From Lingula anatina (Eukaryota; Brachiopoda; Lingulata; Lingulida; Lingulidae): 64,000 nucleotides of DNA. The stretch lies in assembly GCF_001039355.2 (NCBI RefSeq), contig NW_019775669.1, positions 198,802-262,801 on the forward strand, read 5' to 3'. Under the pieces are notes generated by a model that was not told where the DNA came from, did no database searches, and worked only from the letters and a program-made list of their open reading frames with translations. Below are positions 34,753-47,308 of the stretch, piece by piece. How positions within the stretch are numbered: the stretch's first letter is position 1; each line of letters begins with the position of its first letter. The position numbers and the translations under genes were made by a program.

Positions 34753-34999
34753 CGTGTGGATGCCAAGACCTGAAGTGCCTTGGAACACCCATTTGATGAC
34801 AGGAAGTTCAGCTGACAAAAAAATGTTCGCAGATGGTCCTACATAATATACCACTTCATACCATACGAACACAAAATCATACTATTTCTTTAAAGAAAAT
34901 ATTTAATATTATTGTTTAATATTTTATTTAACTTCATGATGTCCCAGGAACCTTTGTTACCAACGAGCGCTATAATTTTATTTAAGTGAAAAGTCCAAT
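34753..34999. promoter_or_regulatory. Shared POLR3C/NUDT17 bidirectional promoter region, copy A
   Basis: Exactly 247 bp separate the start codons of two divergent genes, so both 5' UTRs and both promoters must fit here unless there are upstream non-coding exons. Copy B has the same length, with few substitutions, whereas nearby introns carry indels. GTCCAATATGGCGAC lies at the NUDT17 start. No TATA box assigned. Confidence 0.7.
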
Positions 35000-35312
35000 A
35001 TGGCGACCTCCATGGTTCGGCGAGTCTTGGTACACCTACAGAAACCGAATGATGTTACTCCAACACCTGCTAAATTTACACAGGTGAAATTAATCAGGAG
35101 TGATTTACATTATGGACAGTGGGTTTCATGCCACGAGAAAAACTATCTTACGGCTGGTGCTAAAAAGGGCAGTGTCAAATGAATAAATAGAAATAATAAA
35201 ATTAATAAATAAAGAAATATAAAGAAATAAGAGTTTAAAACAATATTTTAATAAATAATTAAAAAAATGCCGTGCACACAAGCTAGGTCAAATACAGGGA
35301 ATGTACACCTCT

Positions 35313-35371
<59 letters not shown>

Positions 35372-38169
35372 GTCCACTAAATATAGAAGGAAACGGTGGC
35401 CCTGACTAAAGTTACTTACATTGGAAACGATTTTTTTTAGAAATTGTACTTGGGTGTAAGTTTTACTGTTCAATATACCTATACATATATATGTCAAAAA
35501 ACTTTCATTCATTTTTTCCGCTAAGGACTATATTCACACAAGGTGTTCTGACATTAGAAGATTTGGCATTAAAAATTTAACTTCTTAACTATATATTTTG
35601 AATGATTTTGAAGTCAACAATTGCAATTATCCTGTTGTTTGAAGCACCAGCCTTGAGTACTAATTATAATTAACATTAATGCACTGCTCACGAGCGTAAT
35701 ATACAGTACATTGAACACAACAGCATGCACTAGCACTGCTGTTTTGTATACTGGGCATGTGGATGGCAGTCCATTAATTTGTCATACATGCAAAGGGGAA
35801 TTGTTTTAACATTATTTAGAATAGAACTTGTGAGATTCTCTCTCCATTACTTTTATACAGGATCTTCAAAGTTCACCTTTTTTATTTATACATTGTAAGA
35901 TAACTTAATATTTACCATTTCAGTGTGTTTTGGACTATTTTGGCACAACAACACCAACAATGGAAATATCCGTTGATATGAATGAAGATCATCTAATCAT
36001 ATCTGATTCAAAGTATTCAGATGGCAAAAATTGTATAAGAATCAAGGTAAACCACTATACACATGAAAAACAGTGTGGTTGCTTTTCAAGTCCATGTACA
36101 TGTGTAGACCTTTTTACATGTGTACAGTAGCAACTTGCCAGCCAGTGGTCTACTGTGCTGAGGATATTCTCAGAAATGGAAACCAGCACCTCAGTTTGGT
36201 TGAATCTGCTTGAAAGACATGAGCTATACAAAATGGCATGAAAGCATTTACACTGGAAACATTGGTATTGCTTAAGTCATGTAAGCATATGCAAGCAATA
36301 ACTGGGGGATCAGAAGTGTTTCTTTTCTGAGCTTACTGGCACCTATATCTAAATGATGTATGAAACTAAAAGGGTGTCTTATATTTATATCGTTCCTAGG
36401 TTAGGATGGATGATTTGTTACTTTGTTTTAAAAATACCAGTAGAATGTGCTTGTGGAGTGATATTACCATACATGTACAGTAAGAATGTTAACACAATTT
36501 GCACATTAAATGACATGGCATTTTAACTTTTTCAGCATCCCCCATTTTGCCCAGTGCAAAGACTGTCTGCTGATGAGGAATCACGTCTCAGCCCAGATAT
36601 TTTAAATCGAGGCATAGATGTTGGAGCAGCAGTAATTGTGGAATCTGCAGACAATAAGATCTTGTTGACGAGGAGAGCCTACCATATGAGAACATTTCCA
36701 GGTGTATGGGTGCCCCCTGGTAAGGTACAATGTATATATATATATTTTCCATTTCTTTACAGTTGGTGCTTCATGATAAAACCCTCACCTGGAGTACTTT
36801 TTGCAGTTTGACTTTTGCATAGAAAGTATCTGTTTTAGTTTCAATGATGAAGATAAACATTAATATGTTATATCCAGAAATCCATCCATTTTGTTTGTCT
36901 TTTGATAAGATGATTTTCTGCTTTTTTCCATCAGGTGTTTGCTTTTTAGAAGTGATTTTTTTCAAACTGAAAACAACATTTTTTCAGGTGGTCACATAGA
37001 AGTTGGTGAACAGGTATTATATTTTACTTTATTAGAAGTAAAAGATCTGTATCTCTGACATTAATGTAGTATGGATATTTTAATTAAACTCATGATTTAG
37101 TAAAAAAGAGAAACATTAAAATAGTTTAAAAATTTTTCTAAATTGATGAAAAAACATCATTTTTAAACTTAAGAGTTTTGTCGTTTCATGTTGAAAACTT
37201 CATTGCAGTTTCAGGATGCAGGTCTTCGGGAACTGAAAGAAGAAACTGGCTTAGATATAAACCTCTCAATTTGTGAGTCTAAACAACTGAATGCATTGGC
37301 CGCATGGGAGGTATGTTTAGAGATTTTTATATGCAGACACACATAAGTGAAAATTATCAGTTTTGTATCATGTCCAATCTTTAGTGAGACATTAAACATT
37401 ATAAGAACATAACTTCATGATTTTCCATCTATGTACGATCCGTTTTTCCAGTCAGTATTCCCACCAAGATTATCAAGAGGTTCACCAAAGCGGCACCATG
37501 TAGTTGTATACTTACATGCCAAGTTGGTCCAGCCTTATACTGCGGAGTTTTTACAGGGTCAAATTGCTGTTGACGATATAGAAGTGGGGGCATATGCATG
37601 GCTCAATCGGCAAATTATTGAAGGGATTGTTGCTACAAATGAAGGGGAAGATAACCTATCAGAAAAAATTGCAAATGTCCCAGAAACTTTCCAGTATGTT
37701 ATGAAAAAATAGATATAGAAAAAAAAAAAAGAAGATAAAAATCACATGAATATTTCTGAAGAAGGTTACACGGCGCTTAATTTTATTTTACTCAGAGGAT
37801 AACAATGGAATAACTCCAGGATGACCTAGTATTCTCGCTTAGTCTCAGATGTACCAAGACAATAAGAGTGCACTCTTTGAAGTCAAATTTTAAAGTACTC
37901 TTTCTGTAAAACAACCTTTCTTGTCAGTGTTGCCCCTGAAGTAATGCTAACAAAACCCAATAACATTAGTTTGGATGATTTCATCATTTTCAAACCTTTA
38001 TTTCAGTGCATCTGTGATACAGGATGGACATACAGCACATCAGACGTTCCCCACATCTAATCTTCTAGCTGTAGTCCCCGAGGATGGAAGTGACATTGAA
38101 AGAGTCAGTACAGGGACGAAGTTTGTGTTAGGAGAATGGCTCAAGCTTACAAAACAACAAGAACATTGA
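35000..38169 (+). CDS. NUDT17: Nudix hydrolase 17, copy A
   Basis: Nudix-family pyrophosphohydrolase cleaving X-linked nucleoside diphosphates; the physiological substrate is not established as far as I know. Exons 35000-35083, 35924-36046, 36536-36719, 36988-37013, 37209-37310, 37452-37693, 38007-38169 join in phase to 924 nt (307 residues; human 328). The Nudix box is complete, GHIEVGEQFQDAGLRELKEE then TGL, fitting GX5EX7REUXEEXGU. Other human-like segments are HPPFCPVQRLSADEE, RGIDVGAAVIVES, LLTRRAYHMRTFPGVWVPPG, VFPPRLSRGSPKRHHVVVYL and ERVSTGTKFVLGEWL. The start MATSMVRRVLVHL is the first ATG in frame. A frame continuing past exon 1 to 35182 is intronic read-through. Divergent from POLR3C. 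Confidence 0.96.
35312..35370. repeat. (TAA)n microsatellite in NUDT17 intron 1, copy A
   Basis: About 19 units. In copy B the same place (44365-44405) has TAA units followed by ATT units, a perfect hairpin. Confidence 0.95.
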
Positions 38170-39088
38170 ATGTCCAACTTGTGATATCCATAAATTGCAT
38201 AAATGCAGGCAATATACATGGTATTCAGAATGTGCAATATTAGATAATTACAAGATTTTAATTTCTTTTTGTATTTCTTTTTGTTGCCAAAAATGTACAT
38301 TTCATTAATATAATGCTACATTGCTACACAGTTGTCTCGATATATTTTAAATACAGACGTGACATTTAATATGGAGTATTTTTTCAAAGTCTTTTTTTCT
38401 TTAATTTTTACCTCCTTTTCTGACTTATAAATGAAAACAAGAATTAAAACATTGTTTTAATAACCTAAAATAATGAAAGCAGTGTAATTGTGACATCAGC
38501 TATTTAATTGAATTCACCTAATTGAGCAAACAAAAATACATGGCTAATTCTAATTCGTACAACAACCAATGAAAGCATTATTTCAATCTCCATATTTCCA
38601 AAATGATCATCTGTGAAAGCGTTATGTTTCACAAAAGATGCTCCTATCAAAGTCTAGTTACAGTAACGGTCAGTGATGTGTCTGGCCTCATCTGGCTACT
38701 ACAAGGGCTCTAAAGTGGCAAGGTATTGCTTCTAATGTTTTTTTTTTTTTTTAGTTTGAACTGGAATTATATGGCACCAATATGAATTCCGCCCAAAATA
38801 CAGGTGCTTCCACTGCCCAAAGTGAATTTATTTTTATTTGTATTTATTAAAGCTAAAACGTGTATTTAGTAAAAACAATCTACTTAATCTTGTCATTTTA
38901 GAATAGGTAAAAAATAGGCATGTTTATTTTGTATGTTACGTGTACTGCTATATTTATATTTACTTATACTGAGGGAAAGAGGGAGAGTTGGTGTGCATTT
39001 GTTTGAGTCACTGGTTCAAACTTCTATATTGCTGGTTTTAAACTTTTTTGCAAGATTGTCCTTATTTTCCTATAGAATAAAAAAAAAT
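38170..39088. other. NUDT17 3' region, copy A
   Basis: AT-rich sequence with no gene seen, likely 3' UTR then intergenic; matches 47309-48224. Confidence 0.6.
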
Positions 39089-39089
39089 N
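39089..39089. other. Single ambiguous base (N) at the copy A/copy B junction
   Basis: The only N in the window. It lies exactly where the poly(A) end of copy A meets the first base of copy B, indicating a contig join or unresolved consensus rather than continuous sequence. Confidence 0.9.
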
Positions 39090-39210
39090 AAAAATTGTTT
39101 AGAACAATCTATTATGTATAAATAGTATCCAAAACAAGTTCTTTTCAATTTTCCTTAACCAACTGAATGCACCTGAACTGACATGTAAATCAAAAATACT
39201 GTTTACTTAC

Positions 39211-40915
39211 CTGTTTTCTTTTGTTTCATGTTCTCTGCGAATGATGAGATTTCCACATACCTAGAATAAAATCAAATCATCCTAAAGTCAAATCAATGAG
39301 CTAAAGTTGTGATTATCTCAAACTTTGTCATGTTCTATCAATCTCAGCTCATTCATGACTTAAAATTGCATAATTAATTGGATTTTTATCAAAGGAGTGT
39401 CTAAATGTCATAATAAAAGATATAAAGGTTTGATCGAACCCATCTACGTAGTTGTAATGCTGCAAACTGGTGGAATATTTTTAAATACCTGGTAACATCT
39501 TTCAAGGAGCATCCTGGAAACTTGATTAATATTGACAGAAAACAAATAGAATGTTCTTGAAGGAGCATGATCAGGGGTCTTTGGCACCTCCTAGAAATAT
39601 GGTAATTCATGCATGAAATTTAACACTAAAAATATGCAAAATTTGCAAAATAAAATAGCACCAATTATCTCAAGAGTTGCTTTCACAGTGTGTCAGTGAA
39701 AAAAAAAAACTGTTATCTGTCTGTGACGTATTACACTAAAACTTGTATCTATTTGACAGAAAAGAATGATAACAGTTGAGGAAAGCAATTAGAAATTTTT
39801 TGAGCAACTGCTGGTAACTTACAGTTAAGGAGACAAACTTTTCTTCAAACATTCTGTATAATAGTTCCTTAGCTTCCTTGGATGGAATCATTGCATACTC
39901 CTCAATCTAGAAAAAAATTCAAATTCAGTAAGAAAGGGATCTTATAAAATTCCATTTTAGAGCAGAATATAGCTGCAGTTTTAATTTTTTTTTTTGTGTT
40001 TTTAAAAATAACTTTCCTAATATGTACATATTATGAACAGATTTTATTATAATACCTGGGTAGTTAATGAGGACTTTAATGAATACTTACCTGTTTCTGC
40101 TCCAAATTCTTTTTCATAAGTAGTAAGCGGAATATCCTGAAACATTTTGACCCAAACCTGAAATTGAAAAAATATACAAATTATTTTCTTATATTTTTTC
40201 TTTTTCACATTAAATATCCACTTTGTTTAGTTGAGATGTTGATATTAAAGATAATAATGATGATATAACATGGAAAATATATGCACACACACACACACAT
40301 AAAAATAATAATAAAAGATAAAGAGAATGATTTATTCATGCTATTTTTTCTCTACTGTGAGATAAAATGATATTCCTGGTTGACCTTTACTAAAGTGGTA
40401 TGTATCACATCAGTTCAATGAAAATAATTCACTTAAATTTTTTTATTAATAGCATTGAAAAGGATAGGATGCTGAAAATAAAAAATTCTGAAGTTGCAAA
40501 AAAAAAAAAAAAAATGCTGTTATTTGAAATTGAAATGTTTTTCTGTATTACTCTATGCTGGGTGGAAAGAAGTACTGACTCAAGTGGTGGTGTCAGGTGG
40601 TATGTACATGCCCACTGTGTTTGTACATAAAAATTTGATTGGATGTAAGTACAGTTTTTATTTAAAAAAAAAACTCAGAAATAAGTGCAGTATTGAAGTA
40701 TTTTACCTTTCTTGCACAGCTGATTCTATATGTGCTCTGCACAGTACTGTTATTAGTTTTTTAAAATCTGTGATATGTGGTTAAGACTAAACGATGGAAT
40801 TTCACATTTCAAGCTATAAAAAGAAAGTTCTTCAATATTTTAAACATGTTGATTGCAATGGTTGTGCAATGCAGATTTACAGCCATTGTCTCATTTTAAA
40901 GTTTATTATTCAGCT

Positions 40916-40955
<40 letters not shown>

Positions 40956-43757
40956 TCAAGTTTGATGCCACTATAAAGGATACTTATAACATACATGCCA
41001 CCTCCACTGTCAGAAACCTTGCTCACAAATTCACTCTGAAAGTATTTGTATGTTGAGGAGCAAACATCTTAATATAAGTACTGACTGAAATGTTTGATGA
41101 TAATTTTTAACATTCAAAATTAAGTTCTTTTAAGTTATTTTATCAACTTAAATTACACATATTCATATTTTTTGTCAGAATATATTTTTCATTAAATAAT
41201 TTGAGAAAGAAAAATATTTCTCTTTCATAAATAAAAAAATTACAAGTAAGTGGGATGCTTATTTCTAATTTCTTTTTTAAACAAGATTTCTTACAGAGTC
41301 CTCTGAGAGAAGCTTCATATACTGTTCAATAGTCTGCTTTGAAATTCCAAATTCTCTGGGGAGATTCTGAAATACCTGTAACAAGGTAAAAAAAATCAAT
41401 ATGGAAAAACTAAAAGCCTAAAACATATATTCACAATGTTCATATTAATTAACTTAATGTAAAAAATAATCCAAAAAGTATCACAAACCTCAGTCACAGT
41501 CACAGCACTGGCAACCAATGCACCTTCATCAGTTTTTACTTCACTGAGTCTTAGCATTGCCCTGACCACCTCTGCTGCATTCTAAAACATAACAACCCAG
41601 ACTAAGAGCAATGACTTTAAAACTTAAATTGAACGTTAACATTATCACAACAATATATGCATTTCTTCAAGAGGGGAGCTATCTTGTTATCAGACACTTT
41701 CACAGTGAGTGTTCAAATCTAAATCGTTAATTTAAAATAGTGATTATAAAATTTATAATAAATGCAGTAAGTTAAAATTTTTTCAAAAGTTTTAGCATTC
41801 TTTATTGTTTTTTACTTACTTTATCTATTTTGCTAGCCACTGCCTGGACTATGGCCTGATCTCGAAGATATTGATGGAAACGGCTGACATTGACTCTCCA
41901 AAAGATACTAGACTCAGATGACTGAAATTGAATAAACAAATAAATAAAATATTTAAATAAATATAAATAAGCAAAACAAAGTCAAATAACAAATGATCAA
42001 GTCACTTTGATAATGTACTCAAAAAGACATGAAAACACACCTATGTTCAAAGAGCATTTAAGTATTTTAACATTTCATATTGGTTTACCTCTGACTCATC
42101 TGTTTTTATTCTTTTTGATGCTGCCTCAGAACCTTCCCCAGATCTCTTTCTTTTTCTAGATTCAAAACCTATTGAGCAAAGTTGGAAAAGATTTCATTCA
42201 ACTGTTATGTTACTTCAATATTTTTTTTAAAAAATCCCCTTAACCTCAATAAAAACTTAATATTTCTATTTCTGTCACCACTGTTATGTCAAATGACAAA
42301 CTTGCTTTGAAGAAAAATGATGGAATGCATAAATTGTCCGAGTAATACTCCTAGTACCTGTGCTTACCATCTAGCTCCAGCTTTGGCACAACATACAGCT
42401 CTTCTGGTGAAACTGACAGGACTGGCATAGAAGCAACTTCTTTATTTTCTGCATTGCCATCAGGTGAGGTACACCTCTGTACAAAATGTGTCTGAACAAG
42501 GTTCACAAATTTCTCTTTAACCAATGTTGAAGAAACATTTTGTTTACCTGAAAAAAAAAATACACAAAACCCTGATCTACAATTTAGAAAAAAACATTTT
42601 GTTATACCACATCAGGTTGCATGTCTTATGTTTTAACAAAGTAGCGCAATGTTAAATTTCATTTACACAACATTGGTACAAACCTTCCATAGCTTCTGTC
42701 AATCTGTCAATTGTTCTCTGAACAACCTTTTCCAATGTCATCTGGCCATGTTGCAATAATTCTTCAATTATTAATTCTGCTGGGTCTCCATATAGTGTCT
42801 TTGCACAATAAATATACCTTGGAAACCTTGTCTGCTGCAAGACCTTTTCAGCATGGATGACATACTCTATAAACCCCTTCTTATTCTGTTGGAAGGTTAC
42901 TAGATTGTGCTGAATAAGTGTACAAAGTGCTTTCTTGACCTGGAAATAGTTTTTGAAATAAACTAAACCAAAGAAAAATGTTATGCTTTATAGTGATATT
43001 ATTTAATGTAGTTTCAACTGCAGTGGATCTTTAGTTTAAGTATCATTATATTCTCATTATAAGTCAAGTGCATTAGGCAATATGAGTTTTCATCTGTTAT
43101 TCTAATTCTGTTTACGTTTTAAACATTTGTCAACTCTAGCACTTGGGTCTGAAAAATGAAGGCAGAATTACGATGAAAATATTTTAGTATTGGCGTCCAC
43201 TTCGGGCGAGGGGGTGACAGTGCGGGGACATAAAGAGATGACCCCTCACTACAACTGTCAGTATTCACATTACTCAAATAACTTTCTATATATAAACACA
43301 CACACATACACACACACATGTGAAAATTAAGGGTGTAGACGGGGTAGAGGGTGTCAGGAACGTGGCTATCTTCTTAACCGACCAAAGGGACTGAGGGGCC
43401 GGTCGTCTCTTTACGTACCCGCATCGTTGATCCCCCACCCGAAGTGGAGACGAATACTGAAATGTTTTCAACTTTATTTCGCCTTTATCTTTCAGACCCG
43501 GACGCTAGAGTCAACATATTTTAAAAACATAAACAAAAGTACAAGGTGCTGCTAATTAGGATTACAGACGGCCAAAATAAACACGCATGCAAACGCATTC
43601 ACTGTCTCACCTGGTCTAATTTAAGGCCAGAGTCTTGTGAGAGCATTCTCAATGGACAGTAATTTTTCTTGGCAAGGCAGCAAGCAACGGAGGCCACAAC
43701 CTCTCCATATCTTTCTTTTAAAATAAGAAAACATAAACGAGTTGCTGAGCTGGACAT
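39211..43757 (-). CDS. POLR3C: RNA polymerase III subunit RPC3, copy B, lacking the last two exons
   Basis: Thirteen exons equivalent to exons 1-13 of copy A: 43757-43611, 42939-42684, 42547-42368, 42168-42089, 41921-41820, 41581-41489, 41375-41295, 41035-40984, 40767-40707, 40157-40091, 39906-39823, 39590-39489, 39260-39211. Every exon has the same length as in copy A and every splice site is intact. Differences are substitutions such as Met to Leu near the end of exon 3, Met to Val in exon 6 and Ala to Val at the start of exon 13. Exons 14 and 15 are missing because the block starts inside intron 13. A real tandem copy would lack the C-terminal 76 residues; an allelic copy would simply share the unique exons 29930-29473. 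Confidence 0.93.
40919..40952. repeat. (TA)n microsatellite in POLR3C intron 8, copy B
   Basis: About 17 TA units; the equivalent tract in copy A (about 31884-31900) is much shorter. Confidence 0.9.
43108..43535. mobile_element. Foldback element in POLR3C intron 1, copy B
   Basis: Same element and position as 34110-34530, with the same inverted blocks (ACTCTAGC, GGGTCTGAAA, GTCCACTTCGGG). Confidence 0.7.
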
Positions 43758-44004
43758 CGTGTGGATGCCAAGACCTGAAGTGCCTTGGAACACCCATCTG
43801 ATGACAGGAAGTTCAGCTGACAAAAAAATGTTCGCAGATGGTCCTACATAATATACCACTTAATATCATACGAACACAGAATCATACTATTTCTTTTAAG
43901 AACATATTTAATATTAATGTTTCATATTTTATTTAACTTCATGATGTCCCAGGAACCTTTGTTACTAACGAGCGCTATAATTTTATTTAAGTGAAAAGTC
44001 CAAT
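43758..44004. promoter_or_regulatory. Shared POLR3C/NUDT17 bidirectional promoter region, copy B
   Basis: 247 bp between start codons, the same as copy A. Confidence 0.65.
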
Positions 44005-44540
44005 ATGGCGACCTCCATGATGCGGCGAGTCTTGGTACACCTACAGAAACCGAATGATGTTACTCCAACACCTGCTAAATTTACACAGGTGAAATTGATC
44101 AGGAGTGATTTACATTATGGATTGTGGGTTTCATGCCACGAGATGAACTATCCTACGGCTGATACTTTGCACAGTACTAAAAAGGATAATGTCTCAAAAG
44201 AAAGATATATTATAAGATCAAATGAATAAATAGAAAAAATAAGTAAATAAATAAATAAATAAATAAATATAAAGAAATAAGAGTTTAAAACAATAATTTA
44301 ATAAATGATTAAATAAATTCCATGCACACAAGCTAGATCCAATAACGGGAATGTACACCTCTTATAATAATAATAATAATTATTATTATTATTATTATTA
44401 TAATTATACATAAATGTATGGACCCTTCAGCGCCAACGAGTAACATCCACTAAATATAGAAGGAAACGGTGGCCCTGTATTAGTGTATGGGAACAGTTTA
44501 ATGACTTCACATTCTGGTTTTAAAGTTACTTTTTTATTTT

Positions 44541-44594
<54 letters not shown>

Positions 44595-47308
44595 ATGAGA
44601 AGTTACTTGGGTGTAAGTTTTACTGTTTAATATACCCACACATACAGTATATATGTCAAAAAACATTCATTGATTTTTACACTAAGGACTATATTCACAC
44701 AAGGTGTTCTGACATTAGAAGATTTGGCATTAAAAACTTCTTAACTATGTATTTTAAATTATTTTGAAGTCAACAGTTGCAATTATCCTGTTGTTTGAAG
44801 CACCAGCCTTGAGAATTACATGTCCTAATTAACATTAATGCACTGCTCACGAGCCTAATATACATTGAACACGACAGCATGCACTAGCACTGCTGTCGTG
44901 TATATTGGGCAAGTGGTTGGCAGTCCATTAATTTGTCATACATGATACATGCAAAGGGGAAATGTTTTAGCATTATTTAGAATAGAACTTGTGAGATTCT
45001 CTCTCCATTACTTTTATACAGGGTCTTCAAAGTTCACCTTTTTACTGTATTTATACATTGTAAAATAACTTTATATTGACCATTTCAGTGTGTTTTGGAC
45101 TGTTTTGGCACAACAACACCAACAATGGAAATATCCGTTGATATGAATGAAGATCATCTAATCATAACTGACTCAAAGTATTCAGATGGCAAAAATTGTA
45201 TAAGAATTAAGGTAAACCACTATACACATGAAAAACAGTGTGGTTGCTTTTCAAGTCCATGTACCTGTGTAGACCTTTTTACATGCGTAGCAACTTGCCA
45301 GCGGTCTACTGTGCTAAGGATAATCTTCTGAAAACCTGCACCTCAGTTTGGTTGAATCTACTTAAAAGACATGAGCTATGCAAAATGGCGTGAAAGCATT
45401 TACACTGGAAACATTGGTATTGTTTAAGTCATGTAAGCATATGCAAGCAATAACTTGGGGATCAGAAGTGTTTCTTTTCTGAGCTCACTGGCACCTATAT
45501 CTAAATGATGTATGAAACTAAAAGGGTGTCTTATATTTATATCGTTCCTAGGTTAGGATGGATGATTTATAAATTGTTTTAAAAATACCAGTAGAACATG
45601 CTTGCGGATTGGTGTTACCCTACAATAAGAATTTTAACACAGTTTGCACAATGACTGACATGGCAATTTAACTTTTTCAGCATCCCCCATTTTGCCCAGT
45701 GCAAAAACTGTCTGCTGATGAGGAATCCTGTCTCAGCCCAGATATTTTAAATCGAGGCATAGATGTTGGAGCAGCAGTAATTGTGGAATCTGCAGACAAT
45801 AAGATCTTGTTGACAAGGAGAGCCTACCATATGAGAACATTTCCAGGTGTATGGGTGCCCCCTGGTAAGGTACAATCTATATATATTTTCCATTTCTTTA
45901 CAGTTGGTGCTTCATGATAACACCCTCACCTGGAGTACTTTTTGCAGTTTGACTTTTGCATAGAAATTAAAGTATCTGATTTAGTTTCAATGATGAAGAT
46001 AAACATTAATATTTTATATCCAGAAATCCATTCGTTTTGTTTGTCTTTTGATAAGATGATTTTCTGCTTTTTCCATCAGGTGTTTGCTTTTTATAAGTGA
46101 TTTTTTTTCAAACTGAAAACAACATTTTTTCAGGTGGTCACATAGAAGTTGGTGAACAGGTATTATATTTTACTTTATTAGAAGTAAAAGATCTGTATCT
46201 CTGACATTAATGTAGTATGGATAATTTAATGAAACTCATGATTTAGTGAAAAAGAGAAACATTGAAATAGTTTTTCTAAATTGATGAAAAAACATCATTT
46301 TTAAACTTAAGAGTTTTGTCGTTTCATGTTGAAAACTTCATTGCAGTTTCAGGAGGCAGGTCTTCGGGAACTGAAAGAAGAAACTGGCTTAGATATAAAC
46401 CCCTCAATTTGTGAGTCTAAACAACTGACTGCGTTGGCTGCATGGGAGGTATGTTTAGAGATTTTCATATGCAGACACACATAAGTGAAAATTATCAGTT
46501 TTGTATCATGTCCAATCTTTTGTGAGACATTAAACATTTTAAGAACATAACTTCATGATTTTCCATTTATGTATGATCTGTTTTTCCAGTCAGTATTCCC
46601 ACCAAGATTATCAAGAGGTTCACCAAAGCGCCACCATGTAGTTGTATACTTACATGCCAAGTTGGTCCAGCCTTATACTGCAGAGATTTTACAGGGTCAA
46701 ATTGCTGTTGACGATAAAGAAGTGGGGGCATACGCATGGCTCAATCGGCAAATTATTGAAGGGATTGTCGCTACAAATGAAGGGGAAGATAACCTATCAG
46801 AAAAAATTGCAAATGTTCCAGAAACTTTCCAGTATGTTATGAAAAAATAGATATAGAAAAAAAAAAGAAGATAAAAATCACATGAATATTTCTGAAGAAG
46901 GTTACATGGCGCTTAATTTTATTTTACTTAGAGGATAACAATGTAATGACTCTAGGATGACCTAGTATTCTTGCTTAATAGTCTCAGATGTGCAAAGACA
47001 TTAAGAATGCACTCTTTGAAGTCAAATTTATAAGTACTCTTTGTGTAAAACAACCTTTCTTGTCAGTGTTGCCCCTGAAGTAATGCTAACAAAACCCAAT
47101 AACATTAGTTTGGATGATTTCATCATTTTCAAACCTTTATTTCAGTGCATCTGTGATACAGGATGGGCATACAGCACATCAGACATTCCCCACATCTAAT
47201 CTTCTAGCTGTAGTCCCTGAGGATGGAAGTGACATTGAAAGAGTCAGTACAGGGACAAAGTTTGTGTTAGGAGAATGGCTCAAGCTTACAAAACAACAAG
47301 AACATTGA
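44005..47308 (+). CDS. NUDT17: Nudix hydrolase 17, copy B
   Basis: Exons 44005-44088, 45089-45211, 45681-45864, 46134-46159, 46347-46448, 46590-46831, 47146-47308, all the same length as in copy A (307 residues). The Nudix box is intact with one change (FQEAG for FQDAG). Other replacements include V6M, DYF to DCF in exon 2, and F to I and I to K in exon 6. Intron 1 differs strongly: copy B has an extra AT-rich and (TTTA)n stretch. No disabling change, consistent with an allele. Tail to tail with FEM1B. Confidence 0.95.
44533..44593. repeat. (TTTA)n microsatellite in NUDT17 intron 1, copy B
   Basis: About 14 units, absent at the equivalent place in copy A. Confidence 0.95.

Larger units (their letters stand above)
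30103..39088. repeat. Duplicated block, copy A (about 9.0 kb)
   Basis: Collinear with 39090-48224 along its whole length: POLR3C exons 1-13, NUDT17 exons 1-7 and the intergenic sequence after it. Coding exons differ by a few percent (7 of 242 positions in NUDT17 exon 6, counted by eye), introns by more, with many simple-repeat and other indels. It ends in a poly(A) run against the single N at 39089. Confidence 0.97.

Noticed and set aside
34753-34872. Longer POLR3C N-terminus beginning at 34872
   Set aside because: The ATG at 34752 aligns with the human start; the upstream codons belong to the short bidirectional interval and show no similarity.
35084-35182. NUDT17 exon 1 read through to a stop at 35182
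   Set aside because: A CAG|GTGAAA donor at 35083 joins in phase to exon 2, whose sequence aligns with human; copy B has a different read-through tail.
35312-35512. Leucine-run open frame on the minus strand
   Set aside because: Translation of the (TAA)n microsatellite.
39211-43757. Calling POLR3C copy B a pseudogene
   Set aside because: No disabling mutation; its missing exons 14-15 are explained by the block boundary, so an allelic partial copy is more likely.
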